From NCBI GenBank assembly GCA_039029395.1, contig JBCCGG010000017.1:48084-112083 (forward strand): DNA of 64,000 nt, in the 5' to 3' direction. The translations under genes were made by a program, and so were the position numbers. Numbering within the stretch: the first letter of the stretch is position 1; each line of letters opens with the position of its first letter. Under the pieces are notes generated by a model. It worked only from the letters and a program-made list of their open reading frames with translations. It had not been told where the DNA came from and ran no database searches. Of this stretch, positions 15,450 to 25,017 are shown in pieces. The DNA comes from JBCCGG01 sp039029395. GTDB taxonomy: Bacteria; Pseudomonadota; Alphaproteobacteria; Kiloniellales; JAKSDN01.

Positions 15450-16352
15450 TTGGATTTCACCCCAGATATCTCCATCATCGTCTGCAGCGCCGGTCGCCGG
15501 GCCAGCTTGGCGGCGCTGTTCAGCAGCTTCGCCAAGCTCAAGCTGCCCGAGGCGGGCGCGGCCGAGGTGATCCTGGTGGATAACTCGCCAAAGGGCACGC
15601 TCGCTCCGGTGTTCGAGACCCTGCGCGCCAAGCTCACCCTGCCGACACGCTATGTAGCGGAACCGCGCTGCGGCCTGGCGATGGCCCAAAACCGAGGGCT
15701 TGAGGTCGCCCGCGGCGAGGTCGTGGCGTTCACCGACGACGATTGCCTGGTGGCCGAAGACTGGCTGCTGCGGCTCGCCGAGCACTTTCGCAGGCACCCG
15801 GAGCTCCAGGGGCTGGGCGGCCGCATCGAGCTCTACGACCCGGCCGACCGCCCGGTTACGATCAAGCCCGTTCTGGAACGCGAGGAGCTCGCCCAGCCCG
15901 ACCAGCTGTTCGGCTTTCTCCATGGTTGCAACATGGCCTTCCGGCGCGCCTTTCTCGCCAACCTTGGCGGCTTCGACACCCGCTTCGGCGCCGGTTCCGT
16001 GATCGGTGCGGGCAACGACACTGAGCTTTTGTATCGCGCCTACCGGGCCGGCTGCCGTATTGCCTACGAGCCGGACGTCCTGGTGTTCCACGACCATGGC
16101 CGGCGCGGTTGGTGGCAGGTGCGCGCCCTGGTCAACACCTACCAGATGGCCAACGGCGCCCTGCTCATGAAGCACGTGGCGAACGGCGACGAGCAGGCCA
16201 AGCGCCTGTTTCGCAACGCCCTTGGCCGCCCGTTCTTGGTGCTCGCCCGGCGGCCCCTGGCCTTGGCGGAAAGCGCCAGAGCGCTGCACCGCATGATCTT
16301 GTTTTCGGTCGGCGCTTTGCGCTACCGACTGCTGCCTAACGAGCGCACTTGA
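15450..16352 (+). CDS. Family 2 glycosyltransferase
   Basis: About 300 aa with a GT-A fold: DISIIVCSAGRR (nucleotide-binding start), VDNSPKG, AQNRGLEVARGEVVAFTDDDC (DxD-type motif) and a later GCNMAFRR / GAGNDTELLYRAYRAG block typical of GT2. A TTG at 15450 with ACAGGA upstream is the preferred start; a TTG at 15387 in frame is possible. One nt separates it from the next gene, an alkaline-phosphatase-superfamily enzyme, so they form a unit. Acceptor and sugar are unknown; a cell-surface glycan is likely. Confidence 0.85.
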   Translation: MDFTPDISIIVCSAGRRASLAALFSSFAKLKLPEAGAAEVILVDNSPKGTLAPVFETLRAKLTLPTRYVAEPRCGLAMAQNRGLEVARGEVVAFTDDDCLVAEDWLLRLAEHFRRHPELQGLGGRIELYDPADRPVTIKPVLEREELAQPDQLFGFLHGCNMAFRRAFLANLGGFDTRFGAGSVIGAGNDTELLYRAYRAGCRIAYEPDVLVFHDHGRRGWWQVRALVNTYQMANGALLMKHVANGDEQAKRLFRNALGRPFLVLARRPLALAESARALHRMILFSVGALRYRLLPNERT

Positions 16353-16353
16353 G

Positions 16354-17919
16354 ATGCCGGCTAAGATACTGGTTCTGGGCCTCGATGCCGCCGAAGCCAC
16401 CCTGATCGAGCGCTGGGCGGCCGAGGGCACACTTACCACCTTCGCCGCGCTCGCCAAGCGCGCCGCGGTCTTTCGCCTGGACACCCCGCTGGAGACCCTG
16501 CCCGAGGGGATCTGGCACGAGCTGCACACGGGCTTGAGCGCCGGCAAGATCGGCCGCTACTACGTGACCAACCAGATCCACAACGGCGAGGCCAAGCCGC
16601 GGCCGGTCACGGCCGCGGAGATCGATCCCGAAGAGTTTTTCTGGACCCAAGCCGGCCGCGCCGGCCACCGCATCGCGGCGCTCGACATGGTGCACACGGT
16701 GCCGGCGGAGAACCTGAACGGTCTGCAGCTCTTCGAGTGGGGCCTGCACGACCGCCACTTCTCGACCATGAGCGAGCCGCCGGAGCTCTTGGCCGAGATC
16801 ACCCAGCGCCACGGTGCGCACCCGATTGGCTCCTGCGACGACCACGGCGCGACGCCAGAGGGCTACCAGTCCCTGCTCGACGGGCTGACCCGAAGCGTCG
16901 AGGCAAAGCGCGACATCTACTGCGACCTGCTCGGGCGCGAGTCCTGGGACCTCTTCGCCGCGACCTTCGCCGAAAGCCACTGTGTGGGCCATCAGTTCTG
17001 GCATTTCCTCGACCCGGGCCACCCGCGCCACGACCCGGCGGCGCCGGCCGAGTTCGCCGACGCCGTAAAGCAGATCTACGCTCGGCTCGACCAAGCGCTT
17101 GGCGCGGTTATCGAAGCCGCCGGCGAGGAGACGGTGGTGCTGGTCGTCGCGAGCCACGGCATGGGGCTTTACGTCGGCGGCTATCAGCTGCTGCCGGAGG
17201 TCCTGCTGCGCCTCGGTCTCGGCCCGGCCGGCGCCCAGGCAGAGCGCGGCCATAAGACCAAGGCCCGCGCGCTCTACCATGCGCTGCGCGGCCGCTACGG
17301 CTTTATCACCGGTGGCAAGCGACCGTTCTCCAAGTCGTCCCTGGGCCGCCGGGTAAGGGCCTATTTCGGCACGCCGATCAGCGCCCTGGATTCACCGGAC
17401 ACCAAGGCGACCGCCGCGCTCAACAACCGGGTCGGCGCAATCCGCCTCAACCTCAAGGGCCGGGAGCCCAACGGCCAGGTGGCGCCGGGCAACGAGGCCG
17501 GCGATCTGATCGGCGAGTTGCGCCAGGAGCTTATGTCCCTCGAACATCCTGAGCTGGGCGAGCCGATCGTCGATCGCGTCCTCACCGCCCAGGAGGCCTT
17601 CGGCGCGGACCGTCACCCGGACGTGCCCGACCTCATGGTCGTGTTCCGCACGGACCTGGGCCAGCTCGAGGCCTGCCGCTCGGACCGGGTCGGCCTGATC
17701 CGCCGGCCCCTCTTCTCGCCTCACAAGCCGCGCACCGGCGACCACACGACCGAATCCCGCCTCTGGATCGCCGGGCCCGGCGTGCCGGCGCAAAGCGGCC
17801 GGGCCCGCGCCGTCGACCTGTCGCCCACCGTGCTGCGGCTCTTGGGCGTGACGCCGCCAGAGGGCATCGACGGCCGGGCGATCGACTGTTTGCATGCACT
17901 CTACGCAGACAACCGCTAA
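16354..17919 (+). CDS. Alkaline-phosphatase-superfamily phosphodiesterase/phosphotransferase
   Basis: 521 aa, related to type I phosphodiesterases/nucleotide pyrophosphatases. The N-terminus LGLDAAEATLIERW carries the metal-binding Asp. ETLPEGIW...TGLSAGKIG aligns with the TxP nucleophile region. Later metal ligands lie in ASHGMGLY and GDHTTESRLWIAGPG. No signal peptide is seen. It is co-transcribed with the upstream GT2 (1-nt gap), suggesting action on a glycan or lipid-linked phosphodiester. The 3' end overlaps the convergent GNAT gene by 4 bp. Confidence 0.82.
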   Translation: MPAKILVLGLDAAEATLIERWAAEGTLTTFAALAKRAAVFRLDTPLETLPEGIWHELHTGLSAGKIGRYYVTNQIHNGEAKPRPVTAAEIDPEEFFWTQAGRAGHRIAALDMVHTVPAENLNGLQLFEWGLHDRHFSTMSEPPELLAEITQRHGAHPIGSCDDHGATPEGYQSLLDGLTRSVEAKRDIYCDLLGRESWDLFAATFAESHCVGHQFWHFLDPGHPRHDPAAPAEFADAVKQIYARLDQALGAVIEAAGEETVVLVVASHGMGLYVGGYQLLPEVLLRLGLGPAGAQAERGHKTKARALYHALRGRYGFITGGKRPFSKSSLGRRVRAYFGTPISALDSPDTKATAALNNRVGAIRLNLKGREPNGQVAPGNEAGDLIGELRQELMSLEHPELGEPIVDRVLTAQEAFGADRHPDVPDLMVVFRTDLGQLEACRSDRVGLIRRPLFSPHKPRTGDHTTESRLWIAGPGVPAQSGRARAVDLSPTVLRLLGVTPPEGIDGRAIDCLHALYADNR

Positions 17920-18461
17920 GGGCGGACCTTGGCGTAGAGGTGGGCGTCGCGCGGTATGGGTGAGATGTTCGGGTGCAGCGAGTAGCGGCGCAAGGTACCC
18001 TCGAAGACCATACCCGCCTTCTCCATGACTCGGGCCGAGGCCGTGTTTTCAACGTCGCAGAAAGCCGAGGCGCGCCAGATATCCCTTTGCGCGAGCGACC
18101 ACTCGACCAGCAGGGCCAGCGCCTCGGCCATGTAGCCCTTGCCCCAGTGGGCACGTGCCAGCACGTAGCCGAACTCAACGCGCTGGGGCTTTGGACGCAG
18201 GTGGATCATGCCGCAGGGGCCGATCGCTTCGAAAAGCTCGATCACGTAGGGAAAGCTGGCGCGGGTTTGCCACTCGTCCAGACAGTAGGTCAGAAAGCGC
18301 TCTGTCTCCTCTTGGGAGCCGTGGGGTTGCCAGGTCAAAAAGTGCGCCACCTCCGGATCTTGCGTATAGGACTCGAAGAGCGCCCGGGCGTCCTCGAGCC
18401 GCGGCCGCCGCAGGGTGAGCCGCGCGCCCGAGATCTCCGCCGGCGGCGCCAGCCCGTTCAC
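17916..18461 (-). CDS. GNAT-family N-acetyltransferase (RimJ/RimL-like)
   Basis: 181 aa. It starts with GARLTLRRPRLEDARALFE and has the acetyl-CoA-binding motif YVLARAHWGKGYMAEAL, both characteristic of RimJ/RimL-type GNATs that acetylate protein N-termini or small molecules. It is last in a leftward four-gene run and overlaps the cupin gene by 4 bp. The substrate is unknown. Confidence 0.88.
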   Translation of the reverse strand: MNGLAPPAEISGARLTLRRPRLEDARALFESYTQDPEVAHFLTWQPHGSQEETERFLTYCLDEWQTRASFPYVIELFEAIGPCGMIHLRPKPQRVEFGYVLARAHWGKGYMAEALALLVEWSLAQRDIWRASAFCDVENTASARVMEKAGMVFEGTLRRYSLHPNISPIPRDAHLYAKVRP

Positions 18462-18826
18462 GACCCCTCGTCCCCGACCCAGCGAATGTCACCCGCTCGG
18501 GCGTTGGTCTTGAAGACCACATAGCGGAAGGGCTGGTCGTGGTCGTTGCGGGTCGAATGGACCTCGCCGGGCTGGCAGACCAAGGTGTCGCCGGGCGCCA
18601 GGTCGACCGTCCGCCCGTCGATCACGAAGCGGCCGCGCCCGCCGGTCACGTGGAACACTTCGGTGCAGTGGTCATGAAAATGATCGGCGACCGACGTGTG
18701 GGGCGCGATCTCGACCAGCTGGACCAAGGTGCCGGGCGACGCCAGTTCGGCCTCGCCCAGAAGGATCTTCTTGGCGTAGCCGCGGCCCTGCTGCCATTGG
18801 CCGTTGCCTTCAGCCAGATGCTTCAT
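18458..18826 (-). CDS. Cupin-domain protein
   Basis: 122 aa, a single small beta-barrel cupin: HTSVADHFHDHCTEVFHV (motif 1, three His and one Glu as metal ligands) and GDTLVCQPGEVHSTRN (motif 2 His). It probably binds a divalent metal and either acts as a small enzyme or a ligand sensor. Its stop overlaps the start of the GNAT gene (ATGA), so the two are translationally coupled. Confidence 0.88.
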   Translation of the reverse strand: MKHLAEGNGQWQQGRGYAKKILLGEAELASPGTLVQLVEIAPHTSVADHFHDHCTEVFHVTGGRGRFVIDGRTVDLAPGDTLVCQPGEVHSTRNDHDQPFRYVVFKTNARAGDIRWVGDEGS

Positions 18827-18846
18827 AATGGCGCTCCTCTTACTTG

Positions 18847-19890
18847 CTACTCCGCGATCCGCCAGTAGCGGGCGCCGTCCGTCTCGACCGGGCGCAAGCC
18901 GAAGCGCTCTGTCGGCGGCCGGCCGGCGGTCAGCAGCTGGTGCAGGTCGTTCAGCACCAGGCGGCTGTCGCTGTAGTAGGAATGGCCGGAGAAATCAGTC
19001 TCCACGCGCGATACATCGACCACGTCCAGACCCTCGAGCGCCGGCAGGCGGGCGGCCAACTCGCCGGCCCGGGGCGCACCGTTGAGCCGCTTGGAGGCGG
19101 CCAAGGCCAAGTCCTGCTCCGAGGCATAGATTGTCACCCGCTCGGCGATCAGAAGCAGATCCGGCGCGGTCGCGACCAGCACGTCGCTGTCAATGTCTGG
19201 CGCTGCGAAAACCACCTGGCCGATCCGCGGCCGGGTCTCCGCCGGCCGCTCCCGGGCCAGGCGCGCCAAGACGTCCATGACAATCTTGCTGCCCATGGAG
19301 TGGGCCGCCAGGTGGATCGGCGCCTCGGGGTTTGCCGCCGCCAGGCGCTCGAGCAACACCAGGAGATCGGGCTCGGCCCATTCGGCGTTGCTGGCATCGT
19401 GGGTGTAAAGCGTGGCGCTGGCCTGTGACGGCCAGCTGAACAGCAGGACAGCGCCGCGGGGCTGCAGATCGTGGGCGATCTGTCCGCTGCGGCGCAGGGC
19501 CTCCTCGAAGGACATGTTGTAGCCGTGCACGAAGAGCAGCACTTCTTCGGCGTCGGCCAACTGGCCGAACAGCTGATCTGGCTCGAGACTCTTGAGCTCG
19601 ACCAAGGAGATATCGTGCTCCAGGTCGGGCTGATCCTTTTCCTGCCACCAGGCGGGTGTCTCGAAGCTGCCGATCCGGTGGCCCTCGGGCAGGCCGACCC
19701 GGGCGGCGCCGTAGCTCATTTCGCCCCGTTCCCGGCCATAGCGGCTGGCGATCGGCTGGCCGGACTCCACCTTTCGGTCGGTCGCGAACAGCAGCTCGAA
19801 CTCGCTGGCCGGCGCCGGCGCCTCGATCGGCGGCCGCGGCGCGACGCAGGCGCCCAGCAGCAGTACCAAGCTCAGGAGGGCGAAACGCAC
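18847..19890 (-). CDS. Alpha/beta-hydrolase lipoprotein (DUF900 type)
   Basis: 347 aa. The N-terminus [20 protein letters not shown] is a lipoprotein signal peptide with a LGAC lipobox. Within the hydrolase domain, [21 protein letters not shown] and [16 protein letters not shown] (nucleophile Ser in HSMGS) match the DUF900 family of esterase-like proteins. It should sit lipid-anchored in the periplasm or outer membrane. It lies 4 nt after the 2OG-oxygenase gene and 20 nt before the cupin gene, in one operon. Confidence 0.87.
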   Translation of the reverse strand: MRFALLSLVLLLGACVAPRPPIEAPAPASEFELLFATDRKVESGQPIASRYGRERGEMSYGAARVGLPEGHRIGSFETPAWWQEKDQPDLEHDISLVELKSLEPDQLFGQLADAEEVLLFVHGYNMSFEEALRRSGQIAHDLQPRGAVLLFSWPSQASATLYTHDASNAEWAEPDLLVLLERLAAANPEAPIHLAAHSMGSKIVMDVLARLARERPAETRPRIGQVVFAAPDIDSDVLVATAPDLLLIAERVTIYASEQDLALAASKRLNGAPRAGELAARLPALEGLDVVDVSRVETDFSGHSYYSDSRLVLNDLHQLLTAGRPPTERFGLRPVETDGARYWRIAE

Positions 19891-19894
19891 GGCA

Positions 19895-20578
19895 TCAAGC
19901 CTCCTGTTTCTTGACCTGCTGGTAGAGCGAACCGGGCTGGGGTCGGCGGTTCATGTTCCAGGCGATGGAGATACGCGGTGCCTCGCCGTTGTAGGGGTTG
20001 ACGCAGTGCACCATGTCGCCGGGGAAGATCACCATCGTGCCGGCGTGCATCTTGAAGCGTTGGGGATTGGAAAGCCGCCCGCGCTCGACCTGGCAGCAGG
20101 GCGGGTAGCGCGGATCGACGATGGCCAGCGCACCAGAATCCGGATCCTTCTCCAGGTCCGGGTCGCCCGGCGTCACGCCATAGACCACGCTGGCCAGGGT
20201 GCGCACGTGGCTGTGGGGCATGATGTAGTCGCCGCGCCCGTAGATATTGGCCCAGGACATATCGACCGCGGCCTCCTGAACGCCGAGCGCCCGGCGAAAG
20301 AGCGCGACGGCCCGAGCATCGATCAGATCGGCCTCGGGGCAATTGAACTCGTGCACCGCGTAGAGCTTGGTGCCGCCGAGCGATCGGCTGCGCTGCTTGG
20401 CGTGCTCCGGCCGAGCGGCCAGCTCCTGAAGCCTGGTGATCAGCCCCGGCGTGTAGAGCGCCTGGTCCTTGAAGCGGGTGCGCAGCACCTTGCGGTCCTT
20501 GTCCAGGGCCTCGATCTCCTGACCCTCGGGCCAGACCGGGATCTCCTTGCCGTCGATCGTGACGACCTCCTCCGCCAT
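19895..20578 (-). CDS. Putative 2-oxoglutarate-Fe(II) oxygenase
   Basis: 227 aa. The double-stranded beta-helix core shows [18 protein letters not shown] with candidate iron ligands His-x-His, then [29 protein letters not shown] with a distal His, and PRISIAWNM. This is the layout of the putative 2OG-Fe(II) oxygenase family often found beside tetratricopeptide or unknown genes. It is the first gene of the leftward operon, back to back with trmFO (51-bp gap). Substrate unknown. Confidence 0.75.
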   Translation of the reverse strand: MAEEVVTIDGKEIPVWPEGQEIEALDKDRKVLRTRFKDQALYTPGLITRLQELAARPEHAKQRSRSLGGTKLYAVHEFNCPEADLIDARAVALFRRALGVQEAAVDMSWANIYGRGDYIMPHSHVRTLASVVYGVTPGDPDLEKDPDSGALAIVDPRYPPCCQVERGRLSNPQRFKMHAGTMVIFPGDMVHCVNPYNGEAPRISIAWNMNRRPQPGSLYQQVKKQEA

Positions 20579-20629
20579 TGGCTCATCGCTCCTTTGTCAT
20601 GCACGCCTCATCTGGGGTATAGGAACGCC

Positions 20630-21982
20630 ATGAGCGAAGCGCAAGCCATCCACGTTGTCGGCGGCGGCCTGGCGGGCAGCGAGTCGGCCTGGCAGATTGC
20701 CCGGGCGGGCCTGCCCGTTGTGCTGCACGAGATGCGGCCAGAACGCGGCACCGAGGCCCACCAGGGCGACCAACTGGCAGAGCTGGTCTGCTCCAACTCC
20801 TTCCGCTCGGACGACGCGGACTCCAACGCGGTCGGCCTGCTGCACGAGGAGATGCGCTCGCTGGGCTCCCTGATCCTGGATTGCGGCGACGAGCACCGCC
20901 TGCCGGCCGGCGGCGCGTTGGCGGTCGACCGGGTCGGCTTCGCCGGCGCCGTGACCGCCGCCTTGGAAGCCGAGCCCCTGGTCACGATCGCCCGCGAAGA
21001 GGTCGCCGGCCCGCCGCCGGAGGCCTGGAGCTCGGTAATCCTGGCGACCGGGCCCCTCACCTCGCCGGCCTTGAGTGAGGCGATTGGGCAACTGACCGGC
21101 CAGGACTACCTGGCGTTCTTCGACGCAATCGCGCCGATCGTCTACAAGGAGTCGATCGATTTCTCCAAGGCCTGGTTCCAGTCCCGCTACGACAAGGGGG
21201 ACGGCGCCGACTACATCAACTGCCCGCTCGATCAGGCCCAGTACGAAGCCTTCATCGCCGCCCTGCTGGCCGGCGAGACCACCGCCTTCAAGGAGTGGGA
21301 GGAGACGCCATACTTCGAGGGTTGCCTGCCGATCGAGGTGATGGCCGAGCGCGGCCACGAGACCCTGCGCTTCGGGCCTATGAAACCGGTCGGCCTGACC
21401 GATCCCAACAGCGACAAGCGGCCCCGCGCGGTGGTCCAGCTGCGCCAGGACAACGCGCTGGGCACCCTCTACAACATGGTCGGCTTTCAGACCAAGCTGA
21501 AGTACGGCGAGCAGCAGCGCATCTTCCGCATGATCCCCGGCCTGGAAGAAGCCGCCTTCGCGCGCCTGGGTGGCCTGCACCGCAACACCTTCATTAACTC
21601 GCCCAGCCTTCTGGACGGTGCCCTACGCCTGAAAGCCGCGCCACGGATCCGCTTCGCCGGCCAGATCACCGGGGTCGAGGGCTATGTGGAATCGGCCGCC
21701 ATCGGCCTTCTGGCCGGGCGCTTCGCGGCCGCCGAGCGTCTGGGTCTGCCGATCGAGCCGCCACCGCCGACAACGGCCCACGGCGCCCTGCTGGCCCACA
21801 TCACCGGCGGCGCCGAGGCCAGCACCTTCCAGCCCATGAACGTCAACTTCGGGCTGTTCCCGCCTTTGCCCCCGACCGGCGGGCGCAAGCTGCGCAAGAA
21901 GGACCGCAAGCCCGCCTACGCCGCCCGGGCCCGGGCCGACCTGGCCGCCTGGATCGCCGGCGGGCGCCAGGCGGCGGAGTAG
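20630..21982 (+). CDS. trmFO: Methylenetetrahydrofolate-tRNA-(uracil-5-)-methyltransferase TrmFO
   Basis: 450 aa. It begins with the FAD-binding [17 protein letters not shown] and has the family signatures [70 protein letters not shown] and [12 protein letters not shown]. The enzyme uses 5,10-methylene-THF and FADH2 to make ribothymidine at tRNA position 54, replacing the SAM-dependent TrmA. ATG 20630 follows AGGAACGCC. The closely following cupin gene (15 nt) may be co-transcribed. Confidence 0.96.
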   Translation: MSEAQAIHVVGGGLAGSESAWQIARAGLPVVLHEMRPERGTEAHQGDQLAELVCSNSFRSDDADSNAVGLLHEEMRSLGSLILDCGDEHRLPAGGALAVDRVGFAGAVTAALEAEPLVTIAREEVAGPPPEAWSSVILATGPLTSPALSEAIGQLTGQDYLAFFDAIAPIVYKESIDFSKAWFQSRYDKGDGADYINCPLDQAQYEAFIAALLAGETTAFKEWEETPYFEGCLPIEVMAERGHETLRFGPMKPVGLTDPNSDKRPRAVVQLRQDNALGTLYNMVGFQTKLKYGEQQRIFRMIPGLEEAAFARLGGLHRNTFINSPSLLDGALRLKAAPRIRFAGQITGVEGYVESAAIGLLAGRFAAAERLGLPIEPPPPTTAHGALLAHITGGAEASTFQPMNVNFGLFPPLPPTGGRKLRKKDRKPAYAARARADLAAWIAGGRQAAE

Positions 21983-21997
21983 AGAGAAGGATCGCCC

Positions 21998-22825
21998 ATG
22001 TTCGTTCGCACGCTTGACGAGCTCGAGAGGCTGGGTCGCATCAAGTTCCCAGCTGACGCGTCGTTTCGCTCGGCGCGCTTCCTGACCGCCGCCGACGGCA
22101 TGGGCTTCTCCTACAACGAGAACAAGGTCAAGGGCGGCACGGACCTGGAGGTCTGGCTGAAGCACCACTGGGAGGCCAACTACATCGTCTCGGGCCGGGG
22201 CGAGGTCACCGATCTGACCAGCGATGAGAGGTGGCCGCTCGAGGCGGGCGTGCTCTACGTTGTCGGACCCAATGACCGCCATCGCCTCCACCTGACCGAG
22301 GACGAGTGCCACGTCAGCATCTTCTGCCCGCCGCTTACGGGAGAGGAGCGCTTCGACGAGGACGGCTCCTACGAGGCCAGCGGTCCGATCGAGAAGACCG
22401 ACCGGCGCATGTTCGTCAAACGGGCAGAGGAGATGCGCCGGGCCGGGAAGGAGATGACCGCGGCGAACGGCCAAGCGCGCACAATCCGCATGCTGACCAA
22501 GGCCGACGCTGTCGGCTTCGGCGTCTCGGACGTCCACCTTCAGGCGGGGGCCGACGCCGTCCTCTGGTACAAGCATCACTGGGAGGCGAACCACATTCTA
22601 TCCGGCACCGGCGAGGTGACCGATCTCACCACCGGCGAGACCTGGGCGCTCGAACCCAGCATGGCCTACAACGTGGGCCCTAAGGATCGCCACCGCCTGC
22701 GCGCCCATAGCGACCTTCATCTCTTGAGCGTGTTTTCCCCGCCGCTGATCGGCGACGAGCAGCACAACGCGGAAGGGACACTCGCCCCCAGCGGCCCAGT
22801 CCCACCGGGCCCGCCAGGCTATTGA
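21998..22825 (+). CDS. Tandem ectoine-synthase-like (EctC) cupin fusion
   Basis: 275 aa made of two EctC-like cupin domains head to tail (about 1-130 and 138-268). Each has the family block KHHWEAN followed by S-G-x-G-E-V-T-D-L, then a Y...DRHRL element and a ...PPL.G.E block. The ectoine-synthase metal ligands are kept in both halves: Glu59, Tyr87, His95 and Glu196, Tyr224, His232. Ordinary EctC is one domain of about 130 residues. No ectA or ectB is in the window, so ectoine synthesis is not implied; a related cyclising or dehydrating role is possible. Confidence 0.82.
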   Translation: MFVRTLDELERLGRIKFPADASFRSARFLTAADGMGFSYNENKVKGGTDLEVWLKHHWEANYIVSGRGEVTDLTSDERWPLEAGVLYVVGPNDRHRLHLTEDECHVSIFCPPLTGEERFDEDGSYEASGPIEKTDRRMFVKRAEEMRRAGKEMTAANGQARTIRMLTKADAVGFGVSDVHLQAGADAVLWYKHHWEANHILSGTGEVTDLTTGETWALEPSMAYNVGPKDRHRLRAHSDLHLLSVFSPPLIGDEQHNAEGTLAPSGPVPPGPPGY

Positions 22826-22871
22826 ATTCGTAGGCCATTCAGGCGCTTGAAATGCCGCCATTCGCGCAAGA

Positions 22872-22900
22872 AAAATGCGCCGGGGGGAGCGGCGCATTTT
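22872..22900 (+). terminator. Rho-independent terminator after the EctC-like gene
   Basis: Perfect 10-bp inverted repeat AAAATGCGCC ... GGCGCATTTT with a 9-nt G-rich loop, with the right arm ending in TTTT. It lies 46 bp after the stop codon. The A-tract on the left arm means it could also stop leftward transcription. Confidence 0.8.
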
Positions 22901-22960
22901 CCTTGGAAGGCTCCGGGCGGGAGGCAGGGCCCGGAGCGAGGGCGTCGTGACGAGGGGACT

Positions 22961-23140
22961 TCAGACGCCTAAGGTGAGGTCGGAGCGACGGATCTGAAAC
23001 AGGCTCCGTTGTGCGGCGGCGACCACGGGATGGTCCCAGCCGTAGGTGATGATGGCGTCGCGCAGGGACTGGCGGGCATGGCGCTGGAAGGGAGATTCGT
23101 GGGCGCCGGCGGCTTGGTGGCCTTGGTGGATCGTGGTCAT
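22961..23140 (-). CDS. Small hypothetical protein
   Basis: 59 aa from ATG 23140, starting MTTIHQGHQAAG and including RHARQSLRDAIITYGWDHPVVAAAQ, a plausible amphipathic helical stretch. A longer reading from 23200 adds a highly basic N-terminus and is less likely. No family recognised. Confidence 0.4.
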   Translation of the reverse strand: MTTIHQGHQAAGAHESPFQRHARQSLRDAIITYGWDHPVVAAAQRSLFQIRRSDLTLGV

Positions 23141-23396
23141 GGCGGGCTCTCGCTTTCTCATCTTCTTGCGGCCCTGGGGGCGTTGGGGCCGCGATGTCAT
23201 GGTGAGGAACTTAAGGGGTCAAGGTTTCACCAAGATGTCGCGGGTCGGGCCTTTTGGTTTCAATTGTTTCACCCCAAGGGCGCTCGATTTCGTCGTCGCC
23301 CGGTCAAACCACGTCGATTCCACGCTACGGCGGTCGCTTTCGATGGCCTAGGTCTATGCCCAGCTCATCGACCACGCCTTTCATTGGAGGAGCCCC

Positions 23397-24740
23397 ATGG
23401 CCCTGCCCTCTCACGTCAAGACCGTCATAATCGGCGCCGGTATCCACGGCCTCTCGACCGCCTGGCACCTGGCCGCCAAGCTGGAAGCCCAAGGCAAGGG
23501 CGGCGGCCAGGACGTCCTGGTGATCGACAAGACCGCGATCGCGGCCGGCGCCAGCGGCATCGCCTGCGGCGTCGTGCGCAACAACTACTTCCAGCCCGCC
23601 ATGCGCGAGCTGATGGCCCACTCGGTCGAGGTCTGGGAAAGCGATCCCGAGGCCTTCAGCTACCACCCGGTCGGCTACATGCAGATCAGCGCGGAATCCA
23701 TGCGCGAGGACGTGCGCTCGATTCACGAGCAGCAAAAGGCGATAGGCTACGAGAGCACCTTCATCGAGGGCGCCGCCGAGTCCGATGCCTACATGAAGGG
23801 CCTGTTCCACGACTGGCAGGCCAAGGGCATCACCTCGGTGCTGCACGAAAAGCGCGGCGGCTTCGCCAACAACACCGCCTCCATGTACGGTCTCGCCAAG
23901 AAGGCCGAGGACCTGGGCGTGCGCATCGTCACCGGGCTGACCGTGACCGGATTCCAGACTGGCCACAACTCGGCCGCGGTGACCGGCGTCGAGACCGAGC
24001 GCGGGGTGATCGGTTGCGACCAGGTGGTGGTCGCGGTCGGGCCCTGGGCCAGCAAGGTCTGGGATATGCTCGAGCTGCCCAAGACGGTGACCATCAAGGG
24101 CGCCGACGGCAAGCTGCACGAGAACATCCCGACCTGGCGCTATTGGTGCCTGGAGGAAGGTACCCTCGGTGTCGACCCCAACCTGCAGAAGACCAATGAC
24201 GGCGGGGCGCCGCCGGTGATCCACGTGGACACCGACGCGCCGCTCTACTCCGACGTCGACGGGCGCCTGATCACCGACAAGATGTGGGGCATCTACTACA
24301 AGCCCGACTTCAACTTCGCCGGTATCCAGGGCGGCGCCATGCCCTACGAGGTCAAGACCCCGGTCGACCAGGTGGCGCTCGATCCCTACGGGCCGGACTC
24401 CCCAGACTTCATCGTCGACGACGAGTTCGCCCACATGTGGTGCTCGGCGCTCGCCTTCTGCCAGAAGCGCTTCGAGGGTCAGATCGTCAAGTACAAGAAG
24501 GAGGCCTCGGGCGGCCTGGGCTGCTTCACCCCGGACTCCTTCCCGGTGTTCGACCGCTTCCGGGAGAACGTGACGATCCTGGCCGACTCCAACCACGGCT
24601 ACAAGATGATCGGCGTCGGCAAGCTGGCGGCCCAAGAGCTGTGCGGCGAGGAGTCCGAGCTCCTCAAGCCCTTCCGCTTCTCGCGCTACGCCGAGGGTAA
24701 GCTGCACCCGGTCTCCAACAGCCCGTTCCCCTGGAGCTAA
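23397..24740 (+). CDS. FAD-dependent amine/amino-acid oxidoreductase (DAO family)
   Basis: 447 aa. FAD-binding N-terminus VIIGAGIHGLSTAWHLA (about 11-27), then GASGIACGVVRNNYFQP; near the C-terminus SNHGYKMIGVGKLAAQEL closes the FAD domain as in sarcosine/dimethylglycine dehydrogenase and glycine-oxidase-like enzymes. It oxidises an N-methyl or free amine of an amino acid. The ATG has AGGAGCC upstream. It stands alone, followed by a strong hairpin. Substrate unknown. Confidence 0.88.
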   Translation: MALPSHVKTVIIGAGIHGLSTAWHLAAKLEAQGKGGGQDVLVIDKTAIAAGASGIACGVVRNNYFQPAMRELMAHSVEVWESDPEAFSYHPVGYMQISAESMREDVRSIHEQQKAIGYESTFIEGAAESDAYMKGLFHDWQAKGITSVLHEKRGGFANNTASMYGLAKKAEDLGVRIVTGLTVTGFQTGHNSAAVTGVETERGVIGCDQVVVAVGPWASKVWDMLELPKTVTIKGADGKLHENIPTWRYWCLEEGTLGVDPNLQKTNDGGAPPVIHVDTDAPLYSDVDGRLITDKMWGIYYKPDFNFAGIQGGAMPYEVKTPVDQVALDPYGPDSPDFIVDDEFAHMWCSALAFCQKRFEGQIVKYKKEASGGLGCFTPDSFPVFDRFRENVTILADSNHGYKMIGVGKLAAQELCGEESELLKPFRFSRYAEGKLHPVSNSPFPWS

Positions 24741-24752
24741 AGCGATCGCGAG

Positions 24753-24788
24753 CCGGGAGGCGCCGCCCCAAGCGGTGGCGCCTCCCGG
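24753..24788 (+). terminator. Strong hairpin after the DAO-family gene
   Basis: Perfect 12-bp inverted repeat CCGGGAGGCGCC ... GGCGCCTCCCGG with a 12-nt loop, 12 nt after the stop codon. No T-tract follows, so it may act as a Rho-aided or mRNA-stabilising hairpin. Confidence 0.65.
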
Positions 24789-25017
24789 ATCCGACTGAAG
24801 AAACTCCATGTATGATAGGGTTTTGGCACAAAAATTAGACCTTTTTTACGAGAATAACATTTCAGTATATTGAAATAATACACTTTTGAATCCTGGATTT
24901 TCGAGAATTGCGGCGAGGTATCCTTCCCCTTTTGTTTTCCGGTGAAAACGACCCCATGCACCAGGCGTTTTTCGGCGATTTCGCGTTTTTTCGTGCAGTG
25001 CCGCAGCCCGGTTTGAT
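24789..25017. other. AT-rich intergenic stretch before SDR pseudogene
   Basis: About 230 bp of low-GC sequence (T-runs at 24840-24850 and 24980-24990) that differs from the high-GC flanks. No gene or RNA was recognised. It sits exactly at the 5' break of the SDR remnant, so it may be inserted or decayed DNA. Confidence 0.4.

Noticed and set aside
20006..20629. In-frame N-terminal extension of trmFO by about 200 residues
   Set aside because: The extension runs antisense to the 2OG-oxygenase gene, and TrmFO normally starts at the FAD motif, as it does from ATG 20630.
24753..24788. Strong GC palindrome as a protein-binding operator
   Set aside because: Placed 12 nt after a stop codon with a hairpin-size loop; a transcript-end structure is the simpler reading.
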